DNA from: Serpula lacrymans var. lacrymans S7.9
Taxonomy: Eukaryota > Basidiomycota > Agaricomycetes > Boletales > Serpulaceae
NCBI RefSeq assembly: GCF_000218685.1
Contig: NW_006763291.1
Span: 953,789-1,017,788 of the forward strand
Direction: 5' to 3'
DNA length: 64,000 nucleotides
Part shown: positions 1-12,188 of the stretch, piece by piece
Position numbering within the stretch: the stretch's first letter is position 1
Layout of the letters: each line of letters opens with the position of its first letter
Translations under genes and position numbers: made by a program
Notes under the pieces: model-generated
What the model saw: the letters and a program-made list of their open reading frames with translations, nothing else
Database searches by the model: none
Told to the model about the DNA's origin: nothing

Positions 1-823
1 TTCAGGTCTTCTGGGAAGCTCATGGCCAATTTGTATCTGGTCCGAGGAGAACTCACTATGCGCGGAATGATTATGGGACTGATTTCAGGAACAGACAAAG
101 GTGCTGTGAACTGGAGAGCGGTAGTATATATTAGTATGCCACACCAGCTACAGCTTAAAACGAAACGCACGATGCTTCACCCATGCTTTGGTTCGTGTCA
201 GTGGTATACCTGCGACTACTTGAGATCTCCTTCTTCGAAATGCCATAGGTTTTTGAACATGGATATTAGGCAGTCGAAAATTTGCTTGTGGCAAGTCATA
301 AGCTTCTCCAAGGACGACGACAGACTGAACCGACGTTCGATGGAGAGTGTTTTCATCCAAGTCTTTGGGGAAATATACGGCTCAAATGATCCATGGAATG
401 ATGTATAACTAACAATGCGCTATTGTATGATGACGAAACTCGGGTGTATCATGCTCAGGCCAATGAGCATGGCTGAAGGAAAATGAAGCTTATCTCCTGA
501 AAGTATCAAGAATCAAAAGTAGAACAAGACTCGAAGACTCATTCACGGTACTTGGTACGACTTGGTGTGGAAGAACTAGAAAACCAAGACTCGAGCACGT
601 GGATTAAGCGAGAACCTCGGTTCCGACCCATAGTGTCCACCGAACACACACCCAACAATACGAAATGGGTCAATGCACCAGAACTGATAGATGAATTGCG
701 CAATAGGTGACAAAAAAGGCTGAAGAGATATTTGGTATATTTCTAGAGCATCAACTAACACAATGTACACAAATCACACGTTCCACAAAAAAAAAACGCG
801 AAAATCGACGGCATCCAGCTCCT
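1..823. other. Unresolved left edge and 3' flank of the GH5 gene
   Basis: No recognisable gene. Open frames exist on both strands between about 22 and 408, including a minus-strand frame at 148-360 that reads somewhat like coding sequence, but none matches a family I know and no start or splice structure could be built. It may be the end of a gene lying left of the window. Positions 410-823 show only A/T-rich flank and the 3' region of the minus-strand cellulase. Confidence 0.3.
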
Positions 824-2664
824 TTACGCAACAACTCCGTTGGCGGTCGGTGCCATGCAAGTAGAAACGAGCGTTGTGTCAGTCCAGGTGGTACCGCTCT
901 CAGTGGGTGTCTCGCTGAGGACGTAAGTGGTAGCAAAGTTACCAGCTGCCCATCCTACGTATCCAAGGATCACTGAGAAGGCAAAGGATCAGTAACTAGT
1001 AACACTCCCTGATCGATGTATTTGTTATGCCCACCATCTGAGTTCTCCGCCTGATATGCAATTTGCTCGCACATGTACGTCTCACAGGAAGCAACGTTCC
1101 CTCCACCTGTTTCTGTGTTCAATGCTTGACGACCGTTGCAGCGTAACCACTGTGAGAGGGGTTCCCAAGCGTCGGCGATGTTGTTGGTGACACATTCTGC
1201 ATTGGTTCCACTTATAAAATACTATGCGTCGGTTGTCATATGAAGGTGTAAAATCAATTGTACGCACGAGTTATCGGAGTCGAGGTACTTGTGAACATCC
1301 ATGACGAGACCAGTGATACTTCCATCGGGGTTGGTCACTTCGTTGAGAGCATCGGCGGATCCATTGGAGACGAAAGTCTCGGCGGATGTGTAGTCATCAC
1401 CAGGGAGAAGGATGAGTTGAGTGGTGGCTCTGTCATATCAACGGGGTGTCATGGTACTCATTCTATTCCAAAAATCGCACTGACTTACCCGGCTTCACGG
1501 ATGGCAGTCACAGCAGCCTGGACTGTTCCAGCCCAGAGCGTAATCTGCCACGGGGATTATGAGACAATACATTGAGGTCAGTTAGTTTTCAGAAACATAC
1601 GTTGGGAAGATCATGGGGTTCGTTCATGCTAAGATCCCTAGTGAGCATACAAGGCTATCGGGGGAGAAATGACAACTTACACTCCAAAGACAACCTTAGA
1701 CTCGGTGGCGTAGTAGGTGGCTAGCGAACTCCAGAGAGAGGCAAAAATTTCGTTGGAAGGTCCACCTTGACCAATAATCTATATATGGTAATCTGATAAA
1801 TACTCATTCTGAACATGTCACGTAGTATAGTGGGGCATACCTCGCCGTTCCATCTCGCATAGTTATGGATGTCGATGATGCAACTAGCACCAGTTGCCAA
1901 GCACGCCTGAACGAGGGTATCATACTCAGCGAAGTTAGTTTGGTTTAAAGTGCCGGTCAAGACGTTGTTAGTGAGGAATTGCCAGCCGACAGGGAGACGG
2001 AAGATGTTGTAATTGTCATCATTGACGAAGTGAGTCATTTGCCCCACACCGTCAGCACCATAGTACTGTGTTAAGGGAGGGTAGGCACCGCTCGCGGTAC
2101 AGTCCCCGTCGGTATCACAACCGAAATCTATCTCCGGATACAAGTGTTTAGAAAGCTCTACTAAAATAAAGAAAGAGAACTGATACTAACCAAAGCCTGC
2201 AATGTTAACGCCTGCATAACTCAGTGTACCAGCAGATGCAGCTGGGGTGGCACCACAGGTGCTGGTCGCTGTCGCTCCTGCAGATGTAGTCGTTGCAGTT
2301 CCAGTTGCCACCGTAGTAGCAGAAGCAGCCAGACATTGGTAATAATCTGGATGTTAATACCTATCAGAAAAACCATACACTTTCAATAAAACACTAAACG
2401 CACAGGAGTTGACCTCAGTGCAGACAGCACCTGAGACGCAAGTCGTGTCGCCGGTAAAGCCCTATGGGTCATGTCGTTAGCGCCAAACAAGGTAGATTGT
2501 ACTTCTGCATTCACTTCACCACCACCTTATAAGAAGTAACATTAGCGTTGTATGCAAAACCGAAGTAATAGTAACATACATTGCGCGTAAATGGCTGCTT
2601 GACCGCGAACCGAAAGGGCAGTGAGCCCTACAAGTCCAAGAGCATAGAGAGACTTCAAGGCCAT
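824..2664 (-). CDS. Secreted GH5 endoglucanase with N-terminal CBM1
   Basis: Endo-beta-1,4-glucanase that cleaves internal cellulose bonds outside the cell. The reading starts MALKSLYALGLVGLTALSVR, a typical signal peptide. A fungal CBM1 cellulose-binding domain follows (CGG..FTGDTTC..GAVC..YYYQC), then a short Ser/Thr/Ala linker, then a GH5 domain beginning around GVNIAGFG. Catalytic residues are visible: acid/base Glu in MNEPHD (near 1605-1625) and nucleophile Glu in NTETGGGN (near 1090-1130). The substrate-cleft peptide IIDIHNYARWNGE is present, and the C-terminus is a normal GH5 end with stop TAA at 824-826. At least six short introns interrupt it; one is clear near 1216-1272, where splicing restores DNSGTNAEC. 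Architecture and motifs match the EGII/Cel5A group (GH5 subfamily 5). It is monocistronic. Exact exon edges are approximate, but the family call is secure. Confidence 0.92.
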
Positions 2665-4450
2665 TTTTGTTCTGAGTAAGCTCGAGTATGAATTCAACGC
2701 AGATGCCGGTGCTTACAAAACTTGGTCCATTTTATAGGCTATAGAAGTACTACCGGGGCATAATTTCAGAGTTAATTCTGTCCAGACAACCACATTGCAC
2801 ACTGGCGAGGGAGAAACACTTCGATGGAGGCTGTACGCCGAAGGTTCACCGAATACGATCAACTTCAGTGTGAAGTTTCCATCTCATCCATCGAGAAAAG
2901 CCGCGAGATGCACATATGTCTCGACAGGTGCAAGGCTTGAGCGGTCCTGAATTTGCAGGTCACTTCTCACGGATGATTTTCGCCATATCATCGGATTGAG
3001 TAACAACATCCCAGGAGGGTCTGTCATAGAGGCCAACAGTCACATAAGGTCCCTTAATTTTTGCTAAGAATATGCACAACATCTACGCGATGAGAGAAAC
3101 AGGGAGCCGTGACTTGCTCACTTCTAGCAGCTAACATGAGCTTCGGCCACCATGGACATGATCGTGGTATGTGACAGTGAAAATTTGTTCCCGGGTTGAT
3201 GTCGGCTGTCATCGAATCTGAGGTGAGTTTTTCCTTGGCATGAGACCTCTTGTTCTACGAACCAAATGTGAGGATATCGTCAACGGATCTTGTTATCATG
3301 AGTAAACAAAAGGAGACTTGCATGGTAAAGGTTACCTCGGTAACCACATCTGAAGTAGGACCACAGTAAGACAATGAAATTCAAAACTGGAAGTCAGGCA
3401 TGCAGGTACAGAATGCAGCGTGAAAGTTGGAACCACTACAGCGAATCCGACTGGCCGGCAACTGCCGACCATCACTGCCGCGGAGTGGAAAAGTTGCAGC
3501 GTCACAGTTCCCTTCTATAATGACTGTCAGACGTCTACGGCCTAATTATGCTCTGTCAATAATCATTCTAAAGTCTGGTTCATGAAATCTTTTTGCAGTG
3601 CAAATTATCATTCATGATGACTTTGACGAGCCTTCTCTATGGAAATTTGCCCCGTTGCCCTGGCCCTGAATACCACAAGGGGAATTGACCGCGCCGCACG
3701 CGGTCCGCTGAACAAGGACGTGTTCATGATTATGCAGTTAAGCAAAAGAATTTGAGGGCAAGTATGTCATTTCGACGAAGAGAATTCCGTACTGAATCCG
3801 CCGACACAAGCAACTTCAAAATATGCCGTGACCTGCAGACTCGGAAGGTACGTTTTCACGATACGGCAAACTCGAGGTATAGCCGGATTTTATCCTTCAC
3901 TGCATCATATACTTCTTCTTAACATCGAAAGATATCTACGCTACCCTGACATTGACATAGGTCCCGTTTTCAGTCGCTTATAGGGGAGTTTCGTTAGATG
4001 TGTCTCAAGGTATCGTTGTTGAGTGACTCTTCAGAGAAGGGCAAAGCTCCCGCTGAAACTTCGGCTTTCATGACTCTGCAAAAGTATATGGATCACAGTG
4101 ATGACAGGCGATAACTAGAAGCCAGTGTTTAGTTTCCAGTCGAAGCCTATCTCAATAATCTTGTCCGAGGTGTTGACATATGATCTCCGTAATTATACCG
4201 TGGCGAGGACTGTGAGACTACTCTAAAGTTAAATTCTCCCGTAAGAAATGGCTCGAGTAGTAGAAGTTGCAAAAGATTATCGATTATCAGTCGTTCTCGT
4301 TCCTTGACATGCCCCCTTTTCTCAACCACTAGACTTGCCTCTTTAGTTCCTGACCGGATGTTACCGTGTCGCACGGACATGGTCCACGTGGTTATCACAG
4401 ACAGATCGGCCGAATCTGAAGTTTATCGCAAAAGTAACCGTCACCACAAC
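2665..4450. other. Divergent intergenic region, GH5 cellulase / CIA1
   Basis: About 1.8 kb between two divergent genes. No open frame with family resemblance and no repeat seen elsewhere in the window. It should contain both promoters; I could not identify specific regulatory sites. Confidence 0.4.
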
Positions 4451-5785
4451 ATGCAAGTAGATTCGCCTTATGAGCTGCGGCAGATAGTAGAGCTGCGAGG
4501 TATTCAGCCTTCCTCACGTACACCCAAACATACATTGACTTTTCTACAGGCCACGATGATCGTGCATGGCATGTGGCCTGGAATCCAGTGAAACCTCTAC
4601 TGGCTTCTTGCTCAGCAGATAAATCAGTTCGCATGTATAACTATCATGCAAGCACCGATCACACAGATGTGAATACCACTGAATTTTCACTGTTTACAAC
4701 AATCCCCACTGGACACAGTAAAACCGTCCGTAGCATCGCCTGGGCTCCGTCTGGGAAGACACTGGCCACCGGATCATTTGATTCGAATATCGGCATCTGG
4801 GAGCAGGAAATACGTAGTGATGGCGAAGATGGCGAAGGAAATGGGAATAGTGGAGAGTGGGAGTGCATGACATTACTAGAGGGACATGAGACCGAGTGCA
4901 AGAGCGTCGCTTACTCCAGCTCTGGAACATTGCTTGCTAGTTGTAGCCGCGACAAGACTGTCTGGGTGTGGGAGGGTATGTCGGATACGATCCTTTTCTT
5001 TCAAAGCCAGATCTGACGTAGACCTTTCCACAGTTCATCCTGATGCTGATTTCGAGTGCATGGGGGTGCTCATGGAGCATAGCCAAGATGTGAAGTGTGT
5101 CGCCTGGCATCCAGAGGAAGAGGTCATTATCCCCTATTTTCCATATTCCAATTTACCCAACAAACCCACCTCTTTATCACTGACAACTTTTCTCAGGACA
5201 GATACTTGCTTCTGCTTCTTACGATGATACCGTAAAACTATATATCGATGATCCATCGGAGGACTGGTTCTGTTTTGCAACGCTATCTGGGCACACCTCC
5301 ACCGTGTGGTCAGTCGCTTGGTCCCCAACGAAAAGCTATCTCGCCTCCGCTTCAGATGATTGCACAATCAGGATATGGAAGAGGATGGAAGAGCACAAAT
5401 GGGAGTGTGTCCTTGTACTCAAAGGCCATGATCGGAGTATATATTCCATCCACTGGGGCAAGGGGACGGGAGATGAAGACAGTATAGGCTGGCTTGCCAG
5501 TACTGGAGGAGATGGGAAGATCAATGTGTGGCGGATCAACGTAAGTAGCGTATCGATCAAAATAATAAATCCTTGCTCACGTTCATTACACCTTAGGAAT
5601 CACCGGAAAATTCAGGACCCAGGAAAGAAGCTCTCGAACATACCTTACTTGCGACTCTGCCATCTGCCCATGGTACTAGTGATGTGAATGCTGTTGCGTG
5701 GTGTCCACGAGCAGGATACGAGGACATGCTGGCTACGGCTGGTGACGATGGTTCAATCAGAGTTTGGAAGATTGTACGAGCATAA
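4451..5785 (+). CDS. CIA1: CIA1, cytosolic iron-sulfur protein assembly WD40 protein
   Basis: Seven-bladed WD40 propeller of the CIA targeting complex, which hands Fe-S clusters to cytosolic and nuclear apoproteins. Five exons read in frame: 4451-4499, 4550-4975, 5034-5122, 5202-5540 and 5597-5785, giving about 363 residues, normal for the family. The start at 4451 was chosen because exon 1 splices cleanly into GHDDRAWHVAWNP. Successive blades show GHSKTVRSIAW, GHETECKSVAY, EHSQDVKCVAWHP, GHTSTVWSVAW and GHDRSIYSIHW, and the end reads DDGSIRVWKIVRA. The phrase DWFCFATLSGHTSTVWSVAW is characteristic of Cia1/CIAO1 rather than of general WD40 proteins. It is convergent with the downstream protease gene. 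Nothing is odd about it. Confidence 0.93.
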
Positions 5786-6260
5786 ATGTAATCATAAGAA
5801 AATATGTATGGTTGTTGACCCTGGTATCTTGGGGCAGAACGATGTCTTACTTATTTATATGCTACTTCCACACCAACGAGAGATCGATGCAGTTGTAGTA
5901 TTATAGCTCCAACACATACATAGGGCACATATACACTATCACCAACAAGAAAACCGATTCTACCGGTAATAAGCCATGTCCGAGAAGTGTCTACTGAGTT
6001 ACACCGTTAAGTAAAAATACGAGTACGAGACCTTCCCTGAATCCCCTGGATTCTAGGACAATACAAAAGAATACAATAACATCTGATGACTCCTGTCGTC
6101 AACATATCAGCTAGATATAAACAAGGAGATGTCAAAAGGGTATGGTGACGACGAGATAGAGGCGATGATGATGATCTCTGTTAGCCTGCGTTTCCATAGA
6201 AAGGGCGCAGTAACAGCTCCGTTTATTTAAAACGAGCAAGCTGTAGGCGCAAGTCCAAAC
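5786..6260. other. Convergent 3' flanks of CIA1 and the USP gene
   Basis: A 475-bp tail-to-tail spacer. It should hold two 3' untranslated regions. No open frame, repeat or other structure noticed. Confidence 0.5.
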
Positions 6261-9200
6261 TCATATCCGTTCATACATGCAGATGTAGGCTTTCGTCTTC
6301 AGAACCTCCTCTAGACTCGCTAACCGAACAACTGTGTCGCTGATGTAGGCCCAATCCCTCCGAGTCTTGGCTGCCGATAAAGGCTTCTCAGATTCGGAAC
6401 CTGTGGTTTCAGATGAAGACCTCGCAGTATCGCTACTCGTCGAGCTAGGAAGAGCAGTGTATGCTATGTAATGCCCGCCTAGCTATGGTACAGAAGAACA
6501 TCAGTCATGTAAATGTCGCTAAGAAATTACTATGGACATACCATGTTACCGATGTGAACCACGACAGCGTACAGCCGATACATGCAGCGCTCAGGACGCT
6601 TCCCACGTGATCTACCTGTCGCTCTCGACTTGAAGAATTCATCTTTCTTCGGGGCAAGATATGGCGCAAGATCCAGAAACTCAGGAAACGACACGTAGTC
6701 ATCAAGCTTCTTGAAGCCATTGGAAAACGATATAACGGGGGTCTTGGACGTCTGCTGAAAGCGCTTCAAGTGGACGACGAGCACTGGAGGTGGAGTCGAA
6801 ATGAGATACCGTTTGAACGCCGGACGCATGATGACCTGCTTAGATCGAGGAACTTTGGAAGGTCTTGGCTCCTGTTCGGTTCGCTTCATCTCACTACGTG
6901 GCGGAGAAACAGGTCGTGGGAGGTGGTCTCGCGATGCGTTTGGTGAGACAGCAGAGGAATGAACAGACGAGGCGTCCGAACACAGCGACATGTTGCCAGA
7001 CCCGTCACTGTCCCCGTCAGAGAAGTCATCTGTACTATCAGTAGTATTATCAAAAGGAGGCTCTTTCCGCCGCCTACGATAAGCTCTGGGAGCCTGTAGG
7101 GAGCCTCTCGACGACAGTGTTGTTACTACAGATGGCTGTGTCGAAGTGGAGGCGAGGGTGTCCTGCCGTTGAGGTATCGCCCGTGCAGTTAGAGGGGGAG
7201 AGAGTGGAGACTCGGGGCCTGTCGTGGATATCACTGGAATAGGAAGCCCACCGTATATATTCGGACGGCCGTGTGGACTCAAAGGAGGTTTGAGAGACCG
7301 GGATCCAACAGTTGTGTTCGCGGATTTCTCTGAGAAACCTGTATACACACTGTCGTGGGCAGAAGAATCGTAGAAAGATGTTACAGAACTCGAAGGAGAG
7401 GCGGTGGCAGACGGGTAGGCAGAGGTAGGTGCTGATGAGTCAATACCCATAACTCTGAAGCTCCGCGGTATGACACCATTGGGGCGAGGTGTGCGCTGTT
7501 GTTCTTGTTCTTGAATGCTTTCTTCACCCACATTCTGTTTCTCGTCATCGCTATCTGTGCACGACTCGGATCCGTGCGCTTCTTGCCTGGCTTTGGGTTT
7601 GTATAGTCCATTTGCTATCTTCCAACATCGATGACAGCCGACCATATTCTCCCCGTCCAGTACCTCGACCGACGTGAACATCCTGAGACATTCCTCTATC
7701 CCAGCCAGCTGGCTCATCTTCAACCAAGCGTTCGGAGGATGTGACATAGCAGTGCCGCCAACATGATCTTTTGGTGGTTTGAATATCGCGAAAGGGTTTG
7801 TCGGCCCCGGGTTAATATCTGCAAGTATCTGGCGAAGGTAAGCAGACTCCTCATTTGTTAACTTTGGTGGCCGAAGTTTAGACCGTTTGGTCGGTAACGA
7901 TGGGCTGGATGGACGTGCTATGAGGGGAAACTTGGGAGTGGACGGTATCACAGGTGATGGCCCTGGTGATGGACGAGACGATGGAGAAAGTGACCTTGTC
8001 ACAGAAGAAAGCTGTGCTTGCAGTTTATCGTTGACTGCATTCAACGACGTATGCTCCCGGTCAGACATTACTTCCGGGGTAACCACAAGATTCACAGCAT
8101 CTGTAGAAGGGAGAACAAACGTCGCAGCTGGCGCAGGTGCCTTGGGAACAGAGTCCTCATCATCCATCGAAGGTAGTTGCTTTGACAACAAGGGACTCTC
8201 TTTCTTCTCCTTCTTTCGTTCCTCTCTAGAACGTCGCCGGTGTTCTTTGGATTGTTTGGTTAATCCGACAGAAACACTAAGTCTTCTACCCAGTCTTGTC
8301 CAGCTGTCTTCATCCTTTTCCTTCTTTTCCTTCTTGTCCAATTTCTCTTGCTCAGCAAACTCGACATGTTCTCCAACTTTATCTTTGACCTCAATAGATC
8401 CAGAACTCCGATTTGCCGAATCCTGGGGTGGTATTACAGGTGATGTATTAGCCGATACAACTTCCACCAAAACTTCCGCTGGTTTATGGCCTTCGCTGGT
8501 TTCTGCAACCGGTGGATCGACTTCGACCAGATCGATACTTCGTCGTCGTGGAGAGCTCAATACATCTGCGTCGTCATCCAACGCTGAAGACCTTCTCGGT
8601 GTCGCAGGAACAGATGACGAGCGCTGCACCGACATCCCAACACCCAATGCCGTTCCTGAAATATTTCTAATCTTCTTCGCAAACTCCTTCAACTTGTCGC
8701 GCTTCCGACCTCGGGCGTAATCTTCCGCTTTGATGCTCAGACTGAGATCGTTGAAATCCTCGTAAGTATGAGACACATGTTTGCACGCCTGGCATACGAG
8801 CACGCTGGCTAATTTCCCACCAAAAAGCATGTCGACAAATGAAATTAATCTCTCCTCTTCGGGTATGGGTTCCGTCGGTCCGTTCATGACCTGCGCAAGC
8901 GGTGAAGATGTAGGTCGTACATTCCGGGACCGGGGTGGGGGTGACAATGGTTTGATATTCGACTCACTCCGACCCTTCTTGTTTTTGTCTGGCGGAGGCT
9001 GTCGTTTCTTGATAATCTAAAATGCCAAATCATAATCACTCGTGAAAGTGTTTAGAAGGATTCAAGGATGATGACGTACATCTACTTCTTCCATGCGCAT
9101 CGCGTCGAGTAGTTGCCGTAAGAACTCATGAGCGTCTTGTTGTCGAAAATCAAGGTACTGTTCATACTTCTGACCCAGAGAAGCCAAGATATCTCTGCAA

Positions 9201-9808
9201 CGAATACATCAGATGTTGCCGGCAACGATTTTGAATAGTTCAGATAATCTGGGGAAGCCCAGATCAGTGCGGAAATAGTAGAATGCGCAGGTCTGAACTA
9301 CCGGCGATTCGAACAAGCGCCCGTGGGCCAAGAGGGAAGGATGGAGATTATTCGGATACACACCTCGGACTCATACTTTCACGCTGACGCTTTCCCTGGA
9401 GACCCCATGCCTTGAGCATAACAGACACAAATCTATCCCCTATAGGCAATCCAGCCGTCCACGGCTGCTCCCATTCTCCACCTAATTCGTGACCATTGGT
9501 AAGTTCAGGCGATCTCTTTGATGCGATGAGCGTCAATGCAGATGTCTGAACAGAGTGAGGCATGGGGTTAAACTGTACAAGGTCGGCAAGATATCGTGTT
9601 GCTATGAGCTGCATTTCAGAACTAGTGAGACTTTGGTTGAATGGGATGAGACTGAGAAGACACGCACACCCTGGAGGACGGAATTCATAAAGCAGGTGTT
9701 GCCATGATTGATGAGACCAGGAGGAAGGAGAGCATTTCTTTCCTGCTCCTCCCGTTGTTTCCTGGCCCTGTATACTTCTTGGGGTGTAGGAGACTTTTGT
9801 TTCGCCAT
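6261..9808 (-). CDS. Ubiquitin-specific protease (peptidase C19)
   Basis: Deubiquitinase cysteine protease. The start MAKQKSPTPQEVYRARKQRE is followed by the Cys box INHGNTCFMNSVLQG with the nucleophile near residue 39. The next exons carry the QQDAHEFL box (near 9130-9165). Two CxxC pairs form the finger subdomain: VCQACKHVSHTYEDFNDLSL and GCHRCWKIANG. The His box GGHYIAY lies near 6460-6485, and the end is KTKAYICMYERI followed by TGA. The architecture resembles the USP16/USP45 group, but I saw no UBP-type zinc finger, so I do not assign a symbol. Between the finger pairs, and again before the His box, lie several hundred residues of Ser/Pro/Lys-rich low-complexity sequence, making the protein about 1,000 residues or more. 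Introns lie in the N-terminal part and just before the His box. Confidence 0.9.
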
Positions 9809-10451
9809 GTCAGGACGTTGCCAGCCAGGCTGCGAGGGTCCAGTGGATAATTCAGTAAGATGGGTGGGCTGAGGAGAATATGGATGTGGTTCGAGGAATG
9901 GATTGCAGGAATTGGAGCATGCGGGTGGGTTATAAGAGAGGTAGACAGGGAGTAGTGCAAGGGGGATGCGCTGCGTCTTGAGCGCAGTGTGATCAGCTCA
10001 GGTCCATTTGGCTGTTCACTTTACGGCTTCACGTGCCCCGGCCCGCTTGCATAACCCATTATGATGGAACCACACCGTTCACTTTTAAGCACATTTTATA
10101 GGTACAAATCCTGAAACTCGCAAAAGAGCCTCAGTGTAGGCCCACACGAGCTCCAGGGGAAAGAGCACGCTGAAAGAAAGGCGAGCTATCAGGCGAACCT
10201 TGCTGAGCGCTGGAACTCCGAGCTTGCCAATTGCGAACCGCCTGGCAGTTGCAGCGTTGATCCAGGGGTGGCGACGTGAAGATGGTAGTGGAGCTTAGGG
10301 AAGTTAGGAAGCCTCAGCGGAAGTAAGCTTTGTAAAAGCCAAAACCTCCGGATAGTAAAATATGAACAAAGTCTATATATGTAGCGGAAGAAAACGCGGA
10401 GGTAACTTGTGAAAACGTCCGAGCATTCCGAGCGGGGTTGGTCACCGCCCG
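9809..10451. other. Intergenic: USP promoter and HIS5 3' flank
   Basis: About 640 bp upstream of the protease start and downstream of the histidine gene. Open frames here are short and not family-like. No repeat seen. It presumably contains the USP promoter. Confidence 0.4.
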
Positions 10452-11813
10452 CTAGAATATGTTCAGGACATGCTCTAGTTTCTCTATAACAGTCTTGTTC
10501 TCCTCTTCGCTGCCGACAGTTATCCGCAGACATCCAGCACACCCAGCTTCTCCCCCTCTATACCTCACGACAATACCGTTCTCTTCCGCTAGCACCTTGT
10601 ACACCCTTTGTGAACGATTATTATCCGGGACTCTTGTCTCGCGATCCAATATTGGAACCACCACAAAGTTCGCGTCGTTGCCACCAATAGCCGCACCCAC
10701 CCCTAGCGCAGAAAGGCTGGATAGTGACTGCAGAAGCTTGCCCCTGGAGGATATGAGCGTGTTGATTTTCTCATGCATTTGCACAATGGCATCTTTTTCT
10801 AGAGCAGCAAGAGCCAGGTGAGCGGTCGGAGTCGATATGTTGTAAGGAGCCTTGGTATTTGTGAGTATTTGAATGAGCGGTGGTTGTGCAATTGCAATAC
10901 CCAACCTGCAGGTTACTAAACATCAGAATGCTACTTGGTAGGTCATTCAAATCGGCCTTACCGGATAGCAGCAAGCCCAAAGCTTTTACTTAACGTTTGC
11001 AGAACACAAACATTGGCGTAGTCTTTCACAAGCGAAACAGCACTAGCGTTTTCTCCCGCAAAGTCTATGTAGGCTTCGTCAACGACCACAATACCCTTGA
11101 ATGGCTCGAAATCCAACAGAGATCGGATTGCTGATAGGCTGACCAGAGTTCCGGTTGGGTTTCCTGGAGAGCAGAGGAATATAAGTTTGATGGAGGGATC
11201 CGAGACAACAGCTCGTTTGACCTGTTCGTCACAGCGGAAGAACTGAGCCAAGTACATGGGCAAAGAAGTGTAGTGGGCCACATACCTCGTCCACCAGTAC
11301 ACTAAAGCGTCCCCGTTCCCCGCCCTCTCCTTCATTTCCGTCCAAATTGAGGTTACACCGCACGATGCCGATATCGTTGACTTGTGCACATACAGCGTAC
11401 ATCCCGTAGGTAGGAGGGGTGATCAAAATCTTGTCCTTTGCTGGTGCCACGCACACCCTCATCACAAGATCGATCACCTCATCTGACCCAACACCAAGGA
11501 AGACGTGGTTCTTCCCGGGCAACGAGCGCAGACCTGCTATACGAGTTTTGATATCGTCGTGCGAGGGATCGGGGTATCTGTTTAGATTGAGGTCTAATGC
11601 AGCTTGTAATTCAGGGTATATTTGGTTCGAAGAGCGTGGAATGGAGTGTCCGAGAGCGTTTTCGTTGGCATCTAGAAGGATCCCTTTCTGATAGTCATCT
11701 CTAGCACATCGGTATGGGTGTAAGGCTAGGATGTTTGGGCGAATAACTTTTTCGATATCGAAATGGGCTGGTTTCAGAGGCTCTGACGACGGTGCGAGAC
11801 CAAGGATTGGCAT
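10452..11813 (-). CDS. HIS5: Histidinol-phosphate aminotransferase
   Basis: PLP enzyme of histidine biosynthesis that converts imidazole-acetol phosphate to histidinol phosphate using glutamate. Fold-type I aminotransferase motifs appear in order: IRPNILALHPYRCARDDY, LLDANENALG, LNRYPDP, VFLGVGSDEVIDL, ITPPTYGMY, then FLCSPGNPTGTLVS, VVVDEAYIDFAG and LQTLSKSFGLAAIR, which carries the Schiff-base Lys. The C-terminal end shows VRYRGGEAGCAGCLRITVGS with the substrate-phosphate Arg region. The ATG at 11813 gives MPILGLAPSSEP. Two introns are evident, one near 11230-11300 and one near 10905-10960. The name follows yeast HIS5. Confidence 0.94.
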
Positions 11814-12188
11814 TTTTTAAACCTGAAATAAAGAAAAGTTATGGGGCCGAGTAAGATACAACGGAAATTTTGCAAAACCGAGTCATCTTGAACTCAGAGA
11901 GACCCAAAGATTTCACAATGTAATCTACATGGAGTCACGTGACTCTAACCGAGATAACAATCCTACTTGAACGTTTGAACCCTGGCCCCATACCCACAAC
12001 TTACTATCGAAGAAGTCAAGTCCTATTTACAAAGTAAACGGCTTGTTAATTGCATATGTTGCCACAGCTCCATGAAAGCAAATCTACTGAATCGAAATCC
12101 AAAGCGACCTGACACCAATGGGAAATCCATTGCGTGCACTCGAACCTTGATCTCGTATACGAGTGTATACAACATTGTAACTTGAAAA
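11814..12188. other. Intergenic: HIS5 promoter and Bin3-gene 3' flank
   Basis: 375 bp that should hold the HIS5 promoter and the 3' end of the next gene. No coding frame recognised. Confidence 0.4.

Noticed and set aside
22..408. A 128-codon plus-strand frame at the left edge
   Set aside because: No family resemblance, overlapping frames on the other strand look equally plausible, and the region is cut by the window edge.
1791..1799. ATCTGATAA iron-GATA site near the cellulase
   Set aside because: It lies inside an intron of the GH5 gene and is single; most likely chance.
7887..8720. A 277-codon open frame on the plus strand
   Set aside because: It lies antisense to the Ser-rich low-complexity part of the USP coding exon; its Ser/Gly/Asp-rich translation is a shadow of that composition.
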